This document shows, in pieces, positions 1 to 8,736 of a stretch of 64,000 nucleotides of DNA (positions within the stretch are counted from its first letter, which is position 1; every line of letters starts with the position of its first letter). Source of the stretch: Bacillota bacterium (GTDB lineage Bacteria; Bacillota; Clostridia; Lachnospirales; Lachnospiraceae); assembly GCA_023386315.1 (NCBI GenBank), contig JAEWJZ010000028.1:248001-312000 (forward strand), given 5' to 3'. Position numbers and translations under genes: made by a program. The notes under the pieces were generated by a model, which saw only the letters and a list, made by a program, of their open reading frames with translations, was not told where the DNA came from and searched no databases.

Positions 1-8
1 ATAAGGAG

Positions 9-2552
9 ATGATAGATAACGTGTTCATTAAAATTAAAGGTGCAAAAGAAAATAATTTAAAAAACATTGATGTTCAGATCCCTAAAAATAAGCTGATCGT
101 ATTTACCGGACTGTCCGGCAGTGGTAAGTCAACACTGGCACTGGAAACGCTGCAAAGAGAATGTCAGCGGCAGTATATGGAATCCATGGGTATGACAATG
201 GAGATGGGAAGCAGACCGAAGGTTGAGAGCATTGACGGATTGTCACCGGCTATATCAATAAACCAGCATCAAACCAGTAATAATCCGCGTTCAACAGTAG
301 GGACTGTTACTGAAATCTCCGCATATCTGCGTGTTTTGTTTGCCAGGCTGGGCGAAAGACCCTGTCCTCACTGCGGCAAGATAATTGCCCGGAATTACAA
401 TGATACAGATAATACTGTTTATTCAGAAATGCCGGATCAGGAAACTGACAATATGGAACTGTATGAGGATACACTTCCATGTCCCCACTGCGGCAGGCAT
501 GTTGCAGAACTTACAGCCAGCCATTTTTCCTTTAACAAACCACAAGGTGCATGTCCCGTGTGCCGGGGAATTGGAGCTGTGAGTTTGCCGGATATCAGCC
601 TTTTGATCGACAAATCCAAAAGTATCCGGGAATTTGCGGTTTCCGGATGGGATCAGGTTTTTATCGACCGATACGGAACTTCCATGCTTCAGGCGGCCAG
701 GCATTATGGATTTGAAATGGATCTTAATATACCTGTGAACCGATATAATGACGTTCAGATGGAACTGCTTTTATATGGTGTTTTGAGCAAACAGTTTCAG
801 AAGCGTTTTCCGAATATTGCACCACCGAAGACAGTACCAGAAGGCAGATTTGAAGGTGTTGTAACAGGTCTTATGCGAAGATATATGGATAATAGTTCTG
901 CGAGTGCCAGACAGAAAATTGAGAAGTTTTTAATTCGCCGGGAATGTCCTGAGTGTCATGGGATACGCTTCAGGACAGAAACACTGGAAGTAAAGGCTGG
1001 TGGAGTCAATATTAAGGAACTTCTCTCCATGTCCCTGATCAGTGTCGACAAATGGCTGAAAATGCTTCCTGCTTCTGCAGCACCGGAGGGATGGAATATT
1101 GTAAGACAGGCTGCTGCTGATTTGGAGAGCAGAATCCATCGGATTATTGATGCAGGTGCAGGATATCTAAGTCTTGATCAGCCTGCCGCATCCCTGTCTG
1201 CAGGGGAGTGGCAGCGCATCAAGCTGGCTTCCGTTCTGGGAAGTGGTCTGACCGGAGTGCTGTATGTGCTTGATGAGCCGACTTCTGGTCTTCATTCCCG
1301 TGATACCGGAAGAATCATTGATGTGTTAAAGCGCTTGCGGGATATGGGCAATACGGTTATTGTAATTGAACATGATGTGGAAGTCATGAAGGCGGCGGAT
1401 TATATCATCGATTTCGGACCCGGCGCTGGCAAAGACGGTGGAAGGATTGTAGCCTGCGGCAGTGTTCAGGAAATCATCAGCTGCGAGGAATCTGTCACAG
1501 GAAAATATCTTCAGAACAGCTTTTATCAGGCGAAACGGAATAAGCTTCCTGGCAGCAAAGACTATATAGGTATTAGAAATGCAGATATTAACAATTTGAA
1601 GAACATCAATGTTGATATCCCGCTTGGTCGGTTTGTTACGGTGACAGGCGTCTCAGGAAGCGGTAAATCAAGCCTGATCTTCGGACACCTGGCGGAAGCG
1701 GCAGATGCTTATTTCCACCAAACAAAAAAGAACAGCACTCCGGATATATCAGGTTTGGAAAAGCTTACAGCCGTTGTGTCCATAAACCAGCAATCCATTG
1801 GACGATCCAACCGTTCCAATGCGGCGACCTATACCGATCTCTTTACTGGCATACGCGATTTATTTGCCTCTCTGCCGCAGACAAAAGCAGGCGGTCTTAC
1901 AGCAAAGCATTTCTCCTATAATGTGGCTGGCGGAAGATGTGAGAAATGTCAGGGTACCGGCAGACTGTCCATTCCCATGCACTTTCTGCCGGATGTGGAG
2001 GTGATCTGCCCTGTTTGCCGAGGCAGGAGATACCAAAAGCCAGTTCTGGATATTCGATACAGGGGACATAATATCTCGGATATTCTGGAACTAAGCATCG
2101 ATGAAGCACTGGCCCTGTTTGTTGATGAGAAAAATATTGCTGCCAGATTGCAGATTCTTCAGGATGCAGGGCTGGGATATCTGGGACTTGGACAGTCCAC
2201 AGCAACCTTATCCGGCGGAGAAGCGCAGAGACTGAAGCTGGCTAAGGAGCTTCAAGGCGGCATCGGAGGAAGAGTACTGTATCTGCTTGATGAGCCAACA
2301 ACAGGACTCCATCCCCATGATGCCTCCAGACTGATTCATATATTTGACCGGCTGGTGAAACTTGGAAACAGTGTAGTAGTAATAGAACATAATGCACAAA
2401 TGATACTGGAATCAGACTGGATAATTGATCTCGGTCCGGAAGGCGGGAATGAAGGGGGCGAAATTATAGCTCAGGGAACACCAGAGGAAATTATGAAAAA
2501 TCCCTGTTCCTTCACAGGCAAAATCCTTTATGGGCTTTCCAGCAGGCTTTAA
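9..2552 (+). CDS. UvrA-like (class II / UvrA2) ABC ATPase
   Basis: Soluble tandem ABC ATPase of the excinuclease UvrA family, 847 aa. Walker A GLSGSGKST lies at residues 34-42 and a second, GVSGSGKSS, near 547. Signatures LSAGEWQRIKLA and LSGGEAQRLKLA precede DEPTSGLH and DEPTTGLH. Zinc-type CPHCG, CPVC, CPECHG and CEKCQG motifs are present. It is about 100 aa shorter than housekeeping UvrA (about 940 aa), as in UvrA2/DrrC-type proteins that often accompany DNA-damaging drug resistance. The MerR and MFS genes downstream fit a resistance unit. AAGGAG touches the ATG at 9, so GTG at 21 (12 nt from the RBS) is an alternative start; the frame is also open to the window edge. Confidence 0.88.
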   Translation: MIDNVFIKIKGAKENNLKNIDVQIPKNKLIVFTGLSGSGKSTLALETLQRECQRQYMESMGMTMEMGSRPKVESIDGLSPAISINQHQTSNNPRSTVGTVTEISAYLRVLFARLGERPCPHCGKIIARNYNDTDNTVYSEMPDQETDNMELYEDTLPCPHCGRHVAELTASHFSFNKPQGACPVCRGIGAVSLPDISLLIDKSKSIREFAVSGWDQVFIDRYGTSMLQAARHYGFEMDLNIPVNRYNDVQMELLLYGVLSKQFQKRFPNIAPPKTVPEGRFEGVVTGLMRRYMDNSSASARQKIEKFLIRRECPECHGIRFRTETLEVKAGGVNIKELLSMSLISVDKWLKMLPASAAPEGWNIVRQAAADLESRIHRIIDAGAGYLSLDQPAASLSAGEWQRIKLASVLGSGLTGVLYVLDEPTSGLHSRDTGRIIDVLKRLRDMGNTVIVIEHDVEVMKAADYIIDFGPGAGKDGGRIVACGSVQEIISCEESVTGKYLQNSFYQAKRNKLPGSKDYIGIRNADINNLKNINVDIPLGRFVTVTGVSGSGKSSLIFGHLAEAADAYFHQTKKNSTPDISGLEKLTAVVSINQQSIGRSNRSNAATYTDLFTGIRDLFASLPQTKAGGLTAKHFSYNVAGGRCEKCQGTGRLSIPMHFLPDVEVICPVCRGRRYQKPVLDIRYRGHNISDILELSIDEALALFVDEKNIAARLQILQDAGLGYLGLGQSTATLSGGEAQRLKLAKELQGGIGGRVLYLLDEPTTGLHPHDASRLIHIFDRLVKLGNSVVVIEHNAQMILESDWIIDLGPEGGNEGGEIIAQGTPEEIMKNPCSFTGKILYGLSSRL

Positions 2553-2617
2553 CTATTTACAATAGTATAAAGAAAGGTATAATGAATAACAGAAATGATA
2601 AGGAAGGAGGCAGTTCA

Positions 2618-3370
2618 TTGACAACTTATAGAACAACTCAGATAGCGAAGCTCATCGGGGTTCATCCCAATACAATACGGTTTTATGAGGAGATGCAGCT
2701 GCTTCCAGTGATACCGAGAACAAAAGGCGGTTATCGTATTTTTGACGACAGACATCTTGAACAGCTTCGTTTTCTTCGCACTGCTTTCCGTGCTGAAATT
2801 ATCAGTGACAGATTAAGGAAGGAAGTCTATGATATAGTGAAAACGGCTGCTGCTGGTGATATGAGCGAAGCATACCAAAACACACAGAGATACCTTGAGC
2901 ATCTTCGGGAAGAAAGAAAAAGGGCTGAGGAAGCAATTCGCATCACACTGGATATCATTGAGAACAATGGGAAATCAGATGAAACCGTTGTTTTCTGCGG
3001 AAGAGTAAAGGCCGCTGAAATTCTCAGCATCACCATAGACGTTTTACGCGACTGGGAAAGAAATGGTCTGATTCTGGTACCCCGCAGTTCCAACGGACAT
3101 AGAAAATATGGAGTAAAAGAAATGAACCGGTTGAAAATTATCCGGACTCTTCGTAATTCTCATTATTCCATGATGTCTATTCTGCGTATGCTGAATCGTC
3201 TGGATCAGGGAGACCATAATATCCGTGAGGTTATTGATACACCTGGTGAAGAGGAAGATATCGTATGCGCGGCAGACAGATATATTACAGCACTTGGCAT
3301 GGCTGAAACGGATGCACTGGAAATGATAAAAATGCTTGAAATGATGATGAAAAGAAAGGAAGAGATTTAG
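2618..3370 (+). CDS. MerR-family regulator with two HTH domains
   Basis: DNA-binding regulator of about 250 aa. An N-terminal MerR HTH (TTQIAKLIGVHPNTIRFYEE) is followed by a helical linker, then a second MerR-like HTH in the C-terminal half (AAEILSITIDVLRDWERNGL). Most MerR proteins have one HTH plus an effector domain, so the two-headed layout is unusual. I chose TTG at 2618 because AAGGAGG (2604-2610) sits 7 nt upstream; an in-frame ATG at 2582 with a weaker AAAGG would add 12 residues. It lies 65 nt after the UvrA-like gene and just before an exporter, and probably controls them. The ligand is unknown. Confidence 0.85.
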   Translation: MTTYRTTQIAKLIGVHPNTIRFYEEMQLLPVIPRTKGGYRIFDDRHLEQLRFLRTAFRAEIISDRLRKEVYDIVKTAAAGDMSEAYQNTQRYLEHLREERKRAEEAIRITLDIIENNGKSDETVVFCGRVKAAEILSITIDVLRDWERNGLILVPRSSNGHRKYGVKEMNRLKIIRTLRNSHYSMMSILRMLNRLDQGDHNIREVIDTPGEEEDIVCAADRYITALGMAETDALEMIKMLEMMMKRKEEI

Positions 3371-3403
3371 GAAGTAAACATTTGAATAATTAATAAACCC
3401 TCC

Positions 3404-3443
3404 AGTATGCCACCAGTTAAAAAGCTGATGGTATACTTTTTTT
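3404..3443 (+). terminator. Terminator/attenuator in the exporter leader
   Basis: A 13-bp stem (3404-3416 with 3425-3437, one C-A mismatch and one G-U) is followed by seven Ts. It ends 24 nt before the MFS start codon, directly ahead of the RBS. It could end the MerR transcript or act as an attenuator for the exporter. Confidence 0.75.
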
Positions 3444-3467
3444 ATAAAATTTAGAAGGAGGAGTAAT

Positions 3468-4712
3468 ATGGATTTCAATAAGAAACAAAAACAAAAATGG
3501 TGGACAAAGGCGATGGCATTCCTGATTGGTCAGGGTATTTCACTCTTTGGTTCACAAATCGTCCAAATGGCAATTATCTGGTATGTAACACTGGAGACAT
3601 CATCTGGAATATGGGTTACAATTCTGACACTGGCAGCATTTTTACCGCAAATGATTATATCGTTGTTTGCCGGAGTCTGGGCAGACCGCTACAACAGAAA
3701 GCGAATCATAATAACCGCAGATACAGTAATTGCTGTAGCAACCCTGCTGCTTGCCTTTTTTATGATGTCGGGGAACCTTGGTGAAGCTGCCCTGCCAGCA
3801 ATTATTGCAGTCGCTGCAATCCGATCCATAGGCAGTGGAATACAAACACCAACAGTAAATGCGATGATTCCTCAGATAGTGCCTGAAGATGGACTTATGC
3901 GTGTAAATGGAATCAACGGGAGTATTCAATCCGTTGTTCAGTTTGTCTCCCCGATAGCGGCCGGAGCAATCATGGCTGCCGGACCTATTTACAATATCAT
4001 GTTTATTGATGCAGCTACTGCAGTTTTTGGAATCAGCATATTGGTTTTTATAAAAATACCGAAGCATCAGGCAGCTGAAAGAACAGAGCCGACATCAGTA
4101 TTTGCAGAAATGAAGGAAGGACTTCAATTTACCTGGAATCATAGATTTCTTAAAAGGTTGCTTATAACATATGGTATCTACATTTTTCTCTGTGTACCTT
4201 CTGGTTTTCTTACGGCACTCATGACTCAACGTACCTTTGGCAACAATGTTATATTTCTTACAATTAATGAAACGGCAGGCTTTGCAGGAGCTTTAGTTGG
4301 AGGACTTTTGCTTGGTGCAACAGGCGGATTTAAAAACCGCAGCAAAACATTCTTTCTGGGAATGATGCTTTATGGAGTTACTTCTTTTGCGGTAGGTTTC
4401 ACAAATATTTTCTGGATTTTCGCTCTACTTATGTTTTTTATTGGATTGACCATACCAGCTGCCCAGACAGCAGTTTACACTCTGGTTCAGGAAAAGACCG
4501 ATCCTTCCATGCTTGGCCGGGTTTTCAGTCTGGTTAACGTGATGTTCACGGGTTTTATGCCACTTGGCATGGCTGTTTTCGGACCACTTGCTGACGTCAT
4601 CAGAATACAGACGATGGTTATTATATGTGCGATTTTTATTATTATTCTGGGTTTGAGTATCGTACTATACCGCAATTTTTATAAGGAAGGAGTTACGGCA
4701 TCGTTGGTGTAA
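3468..4712 (+). CDS. MFS exporter (MefA/macrolide-efflux-like)
   Basis: Integral membrane major facilitator protein, 414 aa, about 12 hydrophobic segments. The loop GVWADRYNRKRIII matches MFS motif A between TM2 and TM3. It resembles the MefA/MFS_3 drug efflux group, which uses the proton gradient to expel antibiotics; the substrate here cannot be read from sequence. AGAAGGAGGAG precedes the ATG by a normal distance. Its place after a UvrA-like ATPase and MerR regulator, behind a hairpin, points to a drug-responsive unit. The length is normal and all frames are intact. Confidence 0.87.
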   Translation: MDFNKKQKQKWWTKAMAFLIGQGISLFGSQIVQMAIIWYVTLETSSGIWVTILTLAAFLPQMIISLFAGVWADRYNRKRIIITADTVIAVATLLLAFFMMSGNLGEAALPAIIAVAAIRSIGSGIQTPTVNAMIPQIVPEDGLMRVNGINGSIQSVVQFVSPIAAGAIMAAGPIYNIMFIDAATAVFGISILVFIKIPKHQAAERTEPTSVFAEMKEGLQFTWNHRFLKRLLITYGIYIFLCVPSGFLTALMTQRTFGNNVIFLTINETAGFAGALVGGLLLGATGGFKNRSKTFFLGMMLYGVTSFAVGFTNIFWIFALLMFFIGLTIPAAQTAVYTLVQEKTDPSMLGRVFSLVNVMFTGFMPLGMAVFGPLADVIRIQTMVIICAIFIIILGLSIVLYRNFYKEGVTASLV

Positions 4713-4752
4713 GAAGATTTTTATTTATTTTTTTAATTATTATTATTTATTC

Positions 4753-4801
4753 TTGTAGGCATCTAAATGCTATAGTACAATGGAAGGAGAACGTATATTC
4801 G
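4753..4801 (+). promoter_or_regulatory. Promoter with GAAC-N4-ATTC operator-like box
   Basis: -35 TTGTAG (4753-4758), 17-bp spacer and -10 TACAAT (4776-4781) are followed at 4789-4800 by GAACGTATATTC, which resembles an SOS box (GAAC-N4-GTTC) with one arm position changed. The same arrangement recurs at 28318-28366. It lies about 145 nt ahead of the SWIM gene. Confidence 0.5.
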
Positions 4802-4946
4802 GAAAAGCGGAAGGCGTTTTTATTATGACGTATGGCAGGGGAGATATCTTATGCATATTTCTAACCTATTAATGTTTACAATGGAAGACTGGATTAGGAT
4901 ACAATTATGAAATATGGATTCTGGTTATACAGAAGGAGAAAATGAT

Positions 4947-5378
4947 ATGAGTATTTTATCGATTGCCAGTAATGCCTCTGCATGGAGAGGCTATGAATAT
5001 TATGAAGGAAAAAGGGTTATCTCTTGGAATCAAATGGATAAGCATGAATTTGAGGGAACGGTTAGAGGCAGCGGAAAAGAACCATACCACGTGATGATTG
5101 ACACTGAACATCCTAAAAAGTCAACATGCAATTGCCCGCATGCTGAAGGAAAAAGAATAGTATGTAAGCACAAGATCGCCTTGTTTTTCACAGTCTTTCC
5201 AAAAGAGGCAGACAGGTATATAGCTGAAATAGAAGAATATGAGAGAGAAGAGGGGGAGCGGGAGCAAGAACACTACGATCAGATCGTCAGATATGTAAAG
5301 AGTCTTTCAAAAGAAGAACTGAGGACTGCATTAATTAATGCGTTGATTGAAGCAGAAGAAAGAGACCGCTATCGTTAG
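4947..5378 (+). CDS. SWIM zinc-finger protein
   Basis: A 143-aa protein with a SWIM-type zinc-binding signature, CNCPHAEGKRIVCKH (CxC...CxH), in its centre. The N-terminal part (RGYEYYEGKRVISW, then FEGTVRGSG) matches the fold that precedes SWIM domains in bacteria. The C-terminal third is charged and helical. SWIM domains bind DNA or protein; the specific role is not known. ATG 4947 has AAGGAG 8 nt upstream; an in-frame ATG at 4914 lacks an RBS. It is monocistronic and closed by a strong terminator. Confidence 0.8.
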   Translation: MSILSIASNASAWRGYEYYEGKRVISWNQMDKHEFEGTVRGSGKEPYHVMIDTEHPKKSTCNCPHAEGKRIVCKHKIALFFTVFPKEADRYIAEIEEYEREEGEREQEHYDQIVRYVKSLSKEELRTALINALIEAEERDRYR

Positions 5379-5449
5379 CTAAAAAGACAAGAATTGCCAT
5401 TATATGGATCTTTTTTCATAAATGCCTTCTTTACACAAGAACTTAAGAG

Positions 5450-5491
5450 ATAGCCAAGAATGCAGATAATATGCGTTTTTTGGCTATTTTT
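5450..5491 (+). terminator. Intrinsic terminator after the SWIM gene
   Basis: The left arm ATAGCCAAGAATGC (5450-5463) pairs with GCG-T6-GGCTAT to 5487 with a single-U bulge, followed by Ts. Confidence 0.75.
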
Positions 5492-5502
5492 AATGTTATA
5501 AA

Positions 5503-5697
5503 ATGCTAAAAAGAACGATGGTGTTAAAATACAAGGAAGTTTCAAAACTGGAAGTTTACAAAGATGTGATAAATTGCTTTTTAAATAATGAAGATGTGGG
5601 TGAGCAGGAAGAACTGCTTTACAGAATATTGTTAGGAATGGCGGGGTGAGAGAATGCATATGATCAGGCGGTAAAGATAAATGAAATACTCGGATAG
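5503..5697 (+). pseudogene. Small interrupted ORF, phage-like remnant
   Basis: The frame from ATG 5503 gives 48 codons to a TGA at 5647, then continues for 15 more sense codons to TAG (5695-5697). The second stretch (ENAYDQAVKINEILG) looks like genuine coding sequence, so this is probably a small gene broken by a nonsense change. No good RBS is visible and I do not recognise the product. It lies just ahead of a phage-type HTH gene. The rest of the 5379-5759 gap holds only the terminator. Confidence 0.3.
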
Positions 5698-5759
5698 ATA
5701 TATCATGAAGAAGCATTATACATAGGAACATGCATTTTACGTGAGAAAGGGGAAGTAAA

Positions 5760-6083
5760 GTGTCGGTACGCAAGGAAAAATTTGAGCAGTATAGAAGTAA
5801 GAAGGAAGAACTTGGAGAATTAGAATATAAAATTATTAATTCCGATAATTGCGAATCTATGATGAGAAATTACGAGCAGCTTAAAAGAGAATGTGATGAG
5901 ACTGAAAAATTTATTGAATTCATTTCAGATAGTCAGCTAAGACGCATATTTCGCATGAGATACATAGACGGAAAGAGTTTATTTGTAATCGGTAATAAGG
6001 TTCATCTTGATAAAAGCAACGTTAGCAGAAAAATCAACCTGTTTTTTGAAGTCGCAACACATACAACAAACGCAACATTATAA
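5760..6083 (+). CDS. Phage ArpU/sigma-like HTH regulator
   Basis: A 107-aa protein: N-terminal coiled-coil-prone region (residues 5-55), then a sigma-70 region 4-like HTH (RRIFRMRYIDGKSLFVIGNK followed by DKSNVSRKI). This is typical of the small ArpU/DUF1492-type late regulators of Firmicute phages. The start is GTG 5760 with AAAGGGGAAG just upstream. The last ten codons (VATHTTNATL) are repeated at nucleotide level at 7364-7397, where a decayed paralogue lies. It sits 68 nt ahead of a collagen-like gene and is probably part of a prophage remnant. Confidence 0.7.
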   Translation: MSVRKEKFEQYRSKKEELGELEYKIINSDNCESMMRNYEQLKRECDETEKFIEFISDSQLRRIFRMRYIDGKSLFVIGNKVHLDKSNVSRKINLFFEVATHTTNATL

Positions 6084-6151
6084 TGAAAATCAGATAGGAC
6101 ATCAAGGTATGTACCAATCAAAAATGCGAAAAAAGAAAGGAAGTAATAGTT

Positions 6152-7087
6152 ATGGAAGAAGGATTTGAAGTAGTAAATTTACATGGTTGTGCGAGTGGAG
6201 TAATTCCAACTGCGACCATTGGAAAAAATGGAAATTGGTATATTGGAAACAAGGATACCGGAGTATCAGCAAAAGGAGAGACAGGCGCACAGGGTCCACA
6301 GGGTGAAAAAGGAGACCAAGGCGAAATCGGACCAGCAGGTCCACAGGGAATCCAAGGCATCCAAGGAGAAAAGGGTGAAAAAGGAGACCAAGGCATCCAG
6401 GGCGAAAAAGGTGATAAAGGAGACCAAGGTGAAAAAGGTACCGATGCAGATCCGTCAGAACTGGAAAGATTAAGCAGCGAGATTGATGCGCTAAAAGTAG
6501 AGGTTGCTAAAACAAAAAAATCTGTAGCTGATGGTAAAGCCCTTATAGCATCAGCGATTACAGACAAGGGCGTGACAACAGAATCAGATGCAACTTTTCA
6601 GGTGATGGCCGATAATATTAATAAACTTGCGGAAAATAAATATTCAGAAGGATATAATGATGCACTATCTTATATTAATAAAAATGCTAAATTGGTGGAT
6701 ACTACGTTAAATCCGGCAGGAGTAGGTGTTACATGTGATAGCACTGGGGGAGATGGTAATGGTGCAGAAAATACAAGTAGTGTTTCATTTGTTGGAACGG
6801 GTGTTTCAAGAATTGTATTATCTATTTCAGCATATAAACAGGGTGGAGAAGCCAATGGAAGTATGACTATTACAACAGCATCAGGAAAAGTATTAGGAAG
6901 CCACTCATATTCAGCCGTGAGTGGTCAAACAACAACTAGTACAAAGAAATTTGATATATCAAATATAAATGAAACTATAATAGTTTCTACTTCATCACAT
7001 GCTAGAGCTTGGGGAGGTACTAAAAGTAATAGAACTAGAAGTGGTGTAGACTTTGCGGTCACTTATAGTAAATTAACATTAAGTTAA
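6152..7087 (+). CDS. Collagen-like phage-tail/surface protein, copy 1
   Basis: A 311-aa protein. An N-terminal module (residues 1-41, with [10 protein letters not shown] and NGNWYIGNKDTG) leads into 19 Gly-X-Y triplets (about 42-98). A short coiled coil follows, then a segment common in phage tail proteins (SVADGKALIASAITDKGVTT) and a beta-rich C-terminal domain from about 185. Gly-X-Y repeats should form a trimeric triple helix, so a trimeric fibre is likely. There is no signal peptide or sortase motif, favouring phage tail over cell-wall display. The RBS is AAAGGAAG. The N-terminal two thirds matches the gene at 7462; the C-terminal domain does not. Confidence 0.75.
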   Translation: MEEGFEVVNLHGCASGVIPTATIGKNGNWYIGNKDTGVSAKGETGAQGPQGEKGDQGEIGPAGPQGIQGIQGEKGEKGDQGIQGEKGDKGDQGEKGTDADPSELERLSSEIDALKVEVAKTKKSVADGKALIASAITDKGVTTESDATFQVMADNINKLAENKYSEGYNDALSYINKNAKLVDTTLNPAGVGVTCDSTGGDGNGAENTSSVSFVGTGVSRIVLSISAYKQGGEANGSMTITTASGKVLGSHSYSAVSGQTTTSTKKFDISNINETIIVSTSSHARAWGGTKSNRTRSGVDFAVTYSKLTLS

Positions 7088-7144
7088 ATTATGCCTGAAT
7101 AAATCAAAATTATATAATCTTTTTATTACCAAGGGCAGTAAGAG

Positions 7145-7180
7145 AGCCATTCATTAGGAAACTATTGAGTGGCTTTTTTA
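7145..7180 (+). terminator. Intrinsic terminator after collagen-like copy 1
   Basis: A 9-bp stem (AGCCATTCA at 7145-7153 with TGAGTGGCT at 7166-7174, one G-U) runs into six Ts. Confidence 0.8.
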
Positions 7181-7181
7181 T

Positions 7182-7400
7182 TGGAAAATAAGGAAAACAT
7201 CGAGGGAATACCAGATATTAAAAAATGACTGATTCTGCATTACAAATATGTGGAATGTTGGACATATGAGAAAATAGCAGAAGCATTGGGTTATGATCGC
7301 AGCACAATCGGAAAGAAAATAAACAAAATGATTGATAACTTCTTAGATAGTCAAAATGATAAAAGTCGCAACGCATACAACAAATGCAACATTATAATGA
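7182..7400 (+). pseudogene. Decayed ArpU/sigma-like HTH gene (second copy)
   Basis: Conceptual translation gives an HTH closely like phage ArpU-type regulators (YVECWTYEKIAEALGYDRST, then IGKKINKM). It is interrupted by a TGA just before LILHYKY, and a frame change separates the HTH from the VATHTTNATL-encoding tail that copy 1 keeps intact. There is no start codon with an RBS. It occupies the same relative position before collagen-like copy 2 as the intact gene holds before copy 1, so the HTH-plus-fibre unit was duplicated and this regulator then decayed. Confidence 0.65.
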
Positions 7401-7461
7401 TTTTTAGATGATATAAATAAAATTTATATCAATCAATAAAAATCGAAAGGAAGTAATGTTT

Positions 7462-8271
7462 ATGGAAAAAGGATTTGAAGTAGTAAATTTACATGGTTGT
7501 GCAAGTGGGGTAATTCCAACTCCTACAATCGGAACAAATGGAAATTGGTATGTTGGAAACAAGGATACTGGCGTAGCTGCAAAAGGTGCAGACGGAGCAG
7601 TTGGCGCACAGGGTCCGCAGGGCGAAAAAGGAGATCAGGGAGAAATCGGACCAGCAGGTCCCCAGGGAATCCAAGGCATCCAAGGAGAAAAGGGTGAACA
7701 GGGAAAGATTGGACCTGTAGGACCACAAGGTATCCAAGGTGAAAAAGGAGAGCAAGGCGAAAAGGGAACAGATGCAGACCCGGCAGAGCTGAACAAATTA
7801 AGCGGCGAGATTGATGCAGTAAAGAAGAGTTTAACTAATGTTTCAACGGAGCTGGAATTAACAAAAAAATCTGTCGCTGATGGGAAGTCACTCGTCGCAT
7901 CAGCGATAACTAATAAAGGAGTGACTACTGCTGCAAATGCTACTTTTCAGACGATGGCGTCTAACATTTCGACTATGGCTACTAACCAATATAATTCTGG
8001 GTATTCCGCTGGAGGAAATGGCAAATATCAATGGCAATATTTAGGAAATTTATCAATAGGATGGAGTAAAGTAAAACAGTACACATTTAATAATGTTGGC
8101 TCAAATGTCGTTCAAGTAATTCCGGTATTTAAATATGAGACGACAGTTACAGGTGGATCAGTTAATGAGACTATAAATATAGGAACATCATATGATGGCA
8201 ACAACGTTACTATATCATTTGCAACTGAAGAAACATTCATAAATATAGATGTTTATGTATTAAAAAAATAG
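7462..8271 (+). CDS. Collagen-like phage-tail/surface protein, copy 2
   Basis: A 269-aa paralogue of the gene at 6152. The N-terminal module is nearly identical, followed by 21 Gly-X-Y triplets (about 42-104), coiled coil and the [14 protein letters not shown] segment. The final 85 or so residues (from [11 protein letters not shown]) are unrelated to copy 1. Start ATG 7462 is chosen by homology and by AAAGGAAG spacing; the in-frame ATG at 7456 is only 4 nt from the RBS. Conserved base plus swapped tip is the usual pattern of receptor-binding fibres. It converges on the HxlR gene with only 10 nt between. Confidence 0.72.
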   Translation: MEKGFEVVNLHGCASGVIPTPTIGTNGNWYVGNKDTGVAAKGADGAVGAQGPQGEKGDQGEIGPAGPQGIQGIQGEKGEQGKIGPVGPQGIQGEKGEQGEKGTDADPAELNKLSGEIDAVKKSLTNVSTELELTKKSVADGKSLVASAITNKGVTTAANATFQTMASNISTMATNQYNSGYSAGGNGKYQWQYLGNLSIGWSKVKQYTFNNVGSNVVQVIPVFKYETTVTGGSVNETINIGTSYDGNNVTISFATEETFINIDVYVLKK

Positions 8272-8281
8272 TTTCCCCTCA

Positions 8282-8629
8282 TTACATTAGACAGGTGTCT
8301 TTGCTTTTACCCCATTCATTAATTATTTCTAAAGCAGGAAGAAGAGATTTACATTTATCAGTAATAGCATATTCAACATGAGGTGGAATTTGGCATAATT
8401 CTTTTCTGCTGATTAAACCATGCTGTTCAAGAGCCTGAAGAGATCGTGTTAGCATAATGTTTGTAATTCCACACAGATGACGTTTAAGCTCATTATAACG
8501 CATACTGTCATATTGAGAAAGTTCCCATATGATAGCTAATCGCCATTTTCCGCCTAAAATTTCTAAAGCGCGAATTACTGGACATTTTTCATAATAATAA
8601 GGTTTTAGTTTTTTCGTCTGTTCTTTCAT
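8282..8629 (-). CDS. HxlR-family transcriptional regulator
   Basis: A 115-aa winged-helix regulator. It has the HxlR hallmark KCPVIRALEILGGKWRLAII, with Cys in the CPV motif (redox or electrophile sensing in several homologues), and the recognition region NELKRHLCGITNIMLTRSL. AAAGGAAT precedes the ATG. It is divergent from the nitroreductase at 8737 across 107 bp, a classical arrangement in which HxlR represses a flavoenzyme gene. A short GCACA-N4-TGTGC palindrome at 8653-8666 is a possible operator. Confidence 0.88.
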   Translation of the reverse strand: MKEQTKKLKPYYYEKCPVIRALEILGGKWRLAIIWELSQYDSMRYNELKRHLCGITNIMLTRSLQALEQHGLISRKELCQIPPHVEYAITDKCKSLLPALEIINEWGKSKDTCLM

Positions 8630-8736
8630 GATTATTCCTTTCCTCTATCAGGGCACAAAAATGTGCGTACTTATATTATGTTTTCTGGTATTGTATCATA
8701 TTTTTATAAAATAAAAATTAGCTTGGAGGAATTATT

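Noticed and set aside
3044..3478. 144-aa minus-strand ORF opposite the MerR gene
   Set aside because: It is antisense to a clear MerR coding region and spans the terminator hairpin.
5375..5773. 132-aa minus-strand ORF across the gap after the SWIM gene
   Set aside because: It overlaps a strong terminator, has no RBS and no recognisable domain.
6118..6567. Long minus-strand ORF opposite collagen-like gene 1
   Set aside because: Its Ser/Pro/Trp repeats are the antisense of Gly-X-Y codons; the plus frame has the RBS and homology.
6270..7780. Regular short repeats that could suggest a CRISPR array
   Set aside because: They are 9-nt Gly-X-Y codon repeats inside reading frames, with no unique spacers.
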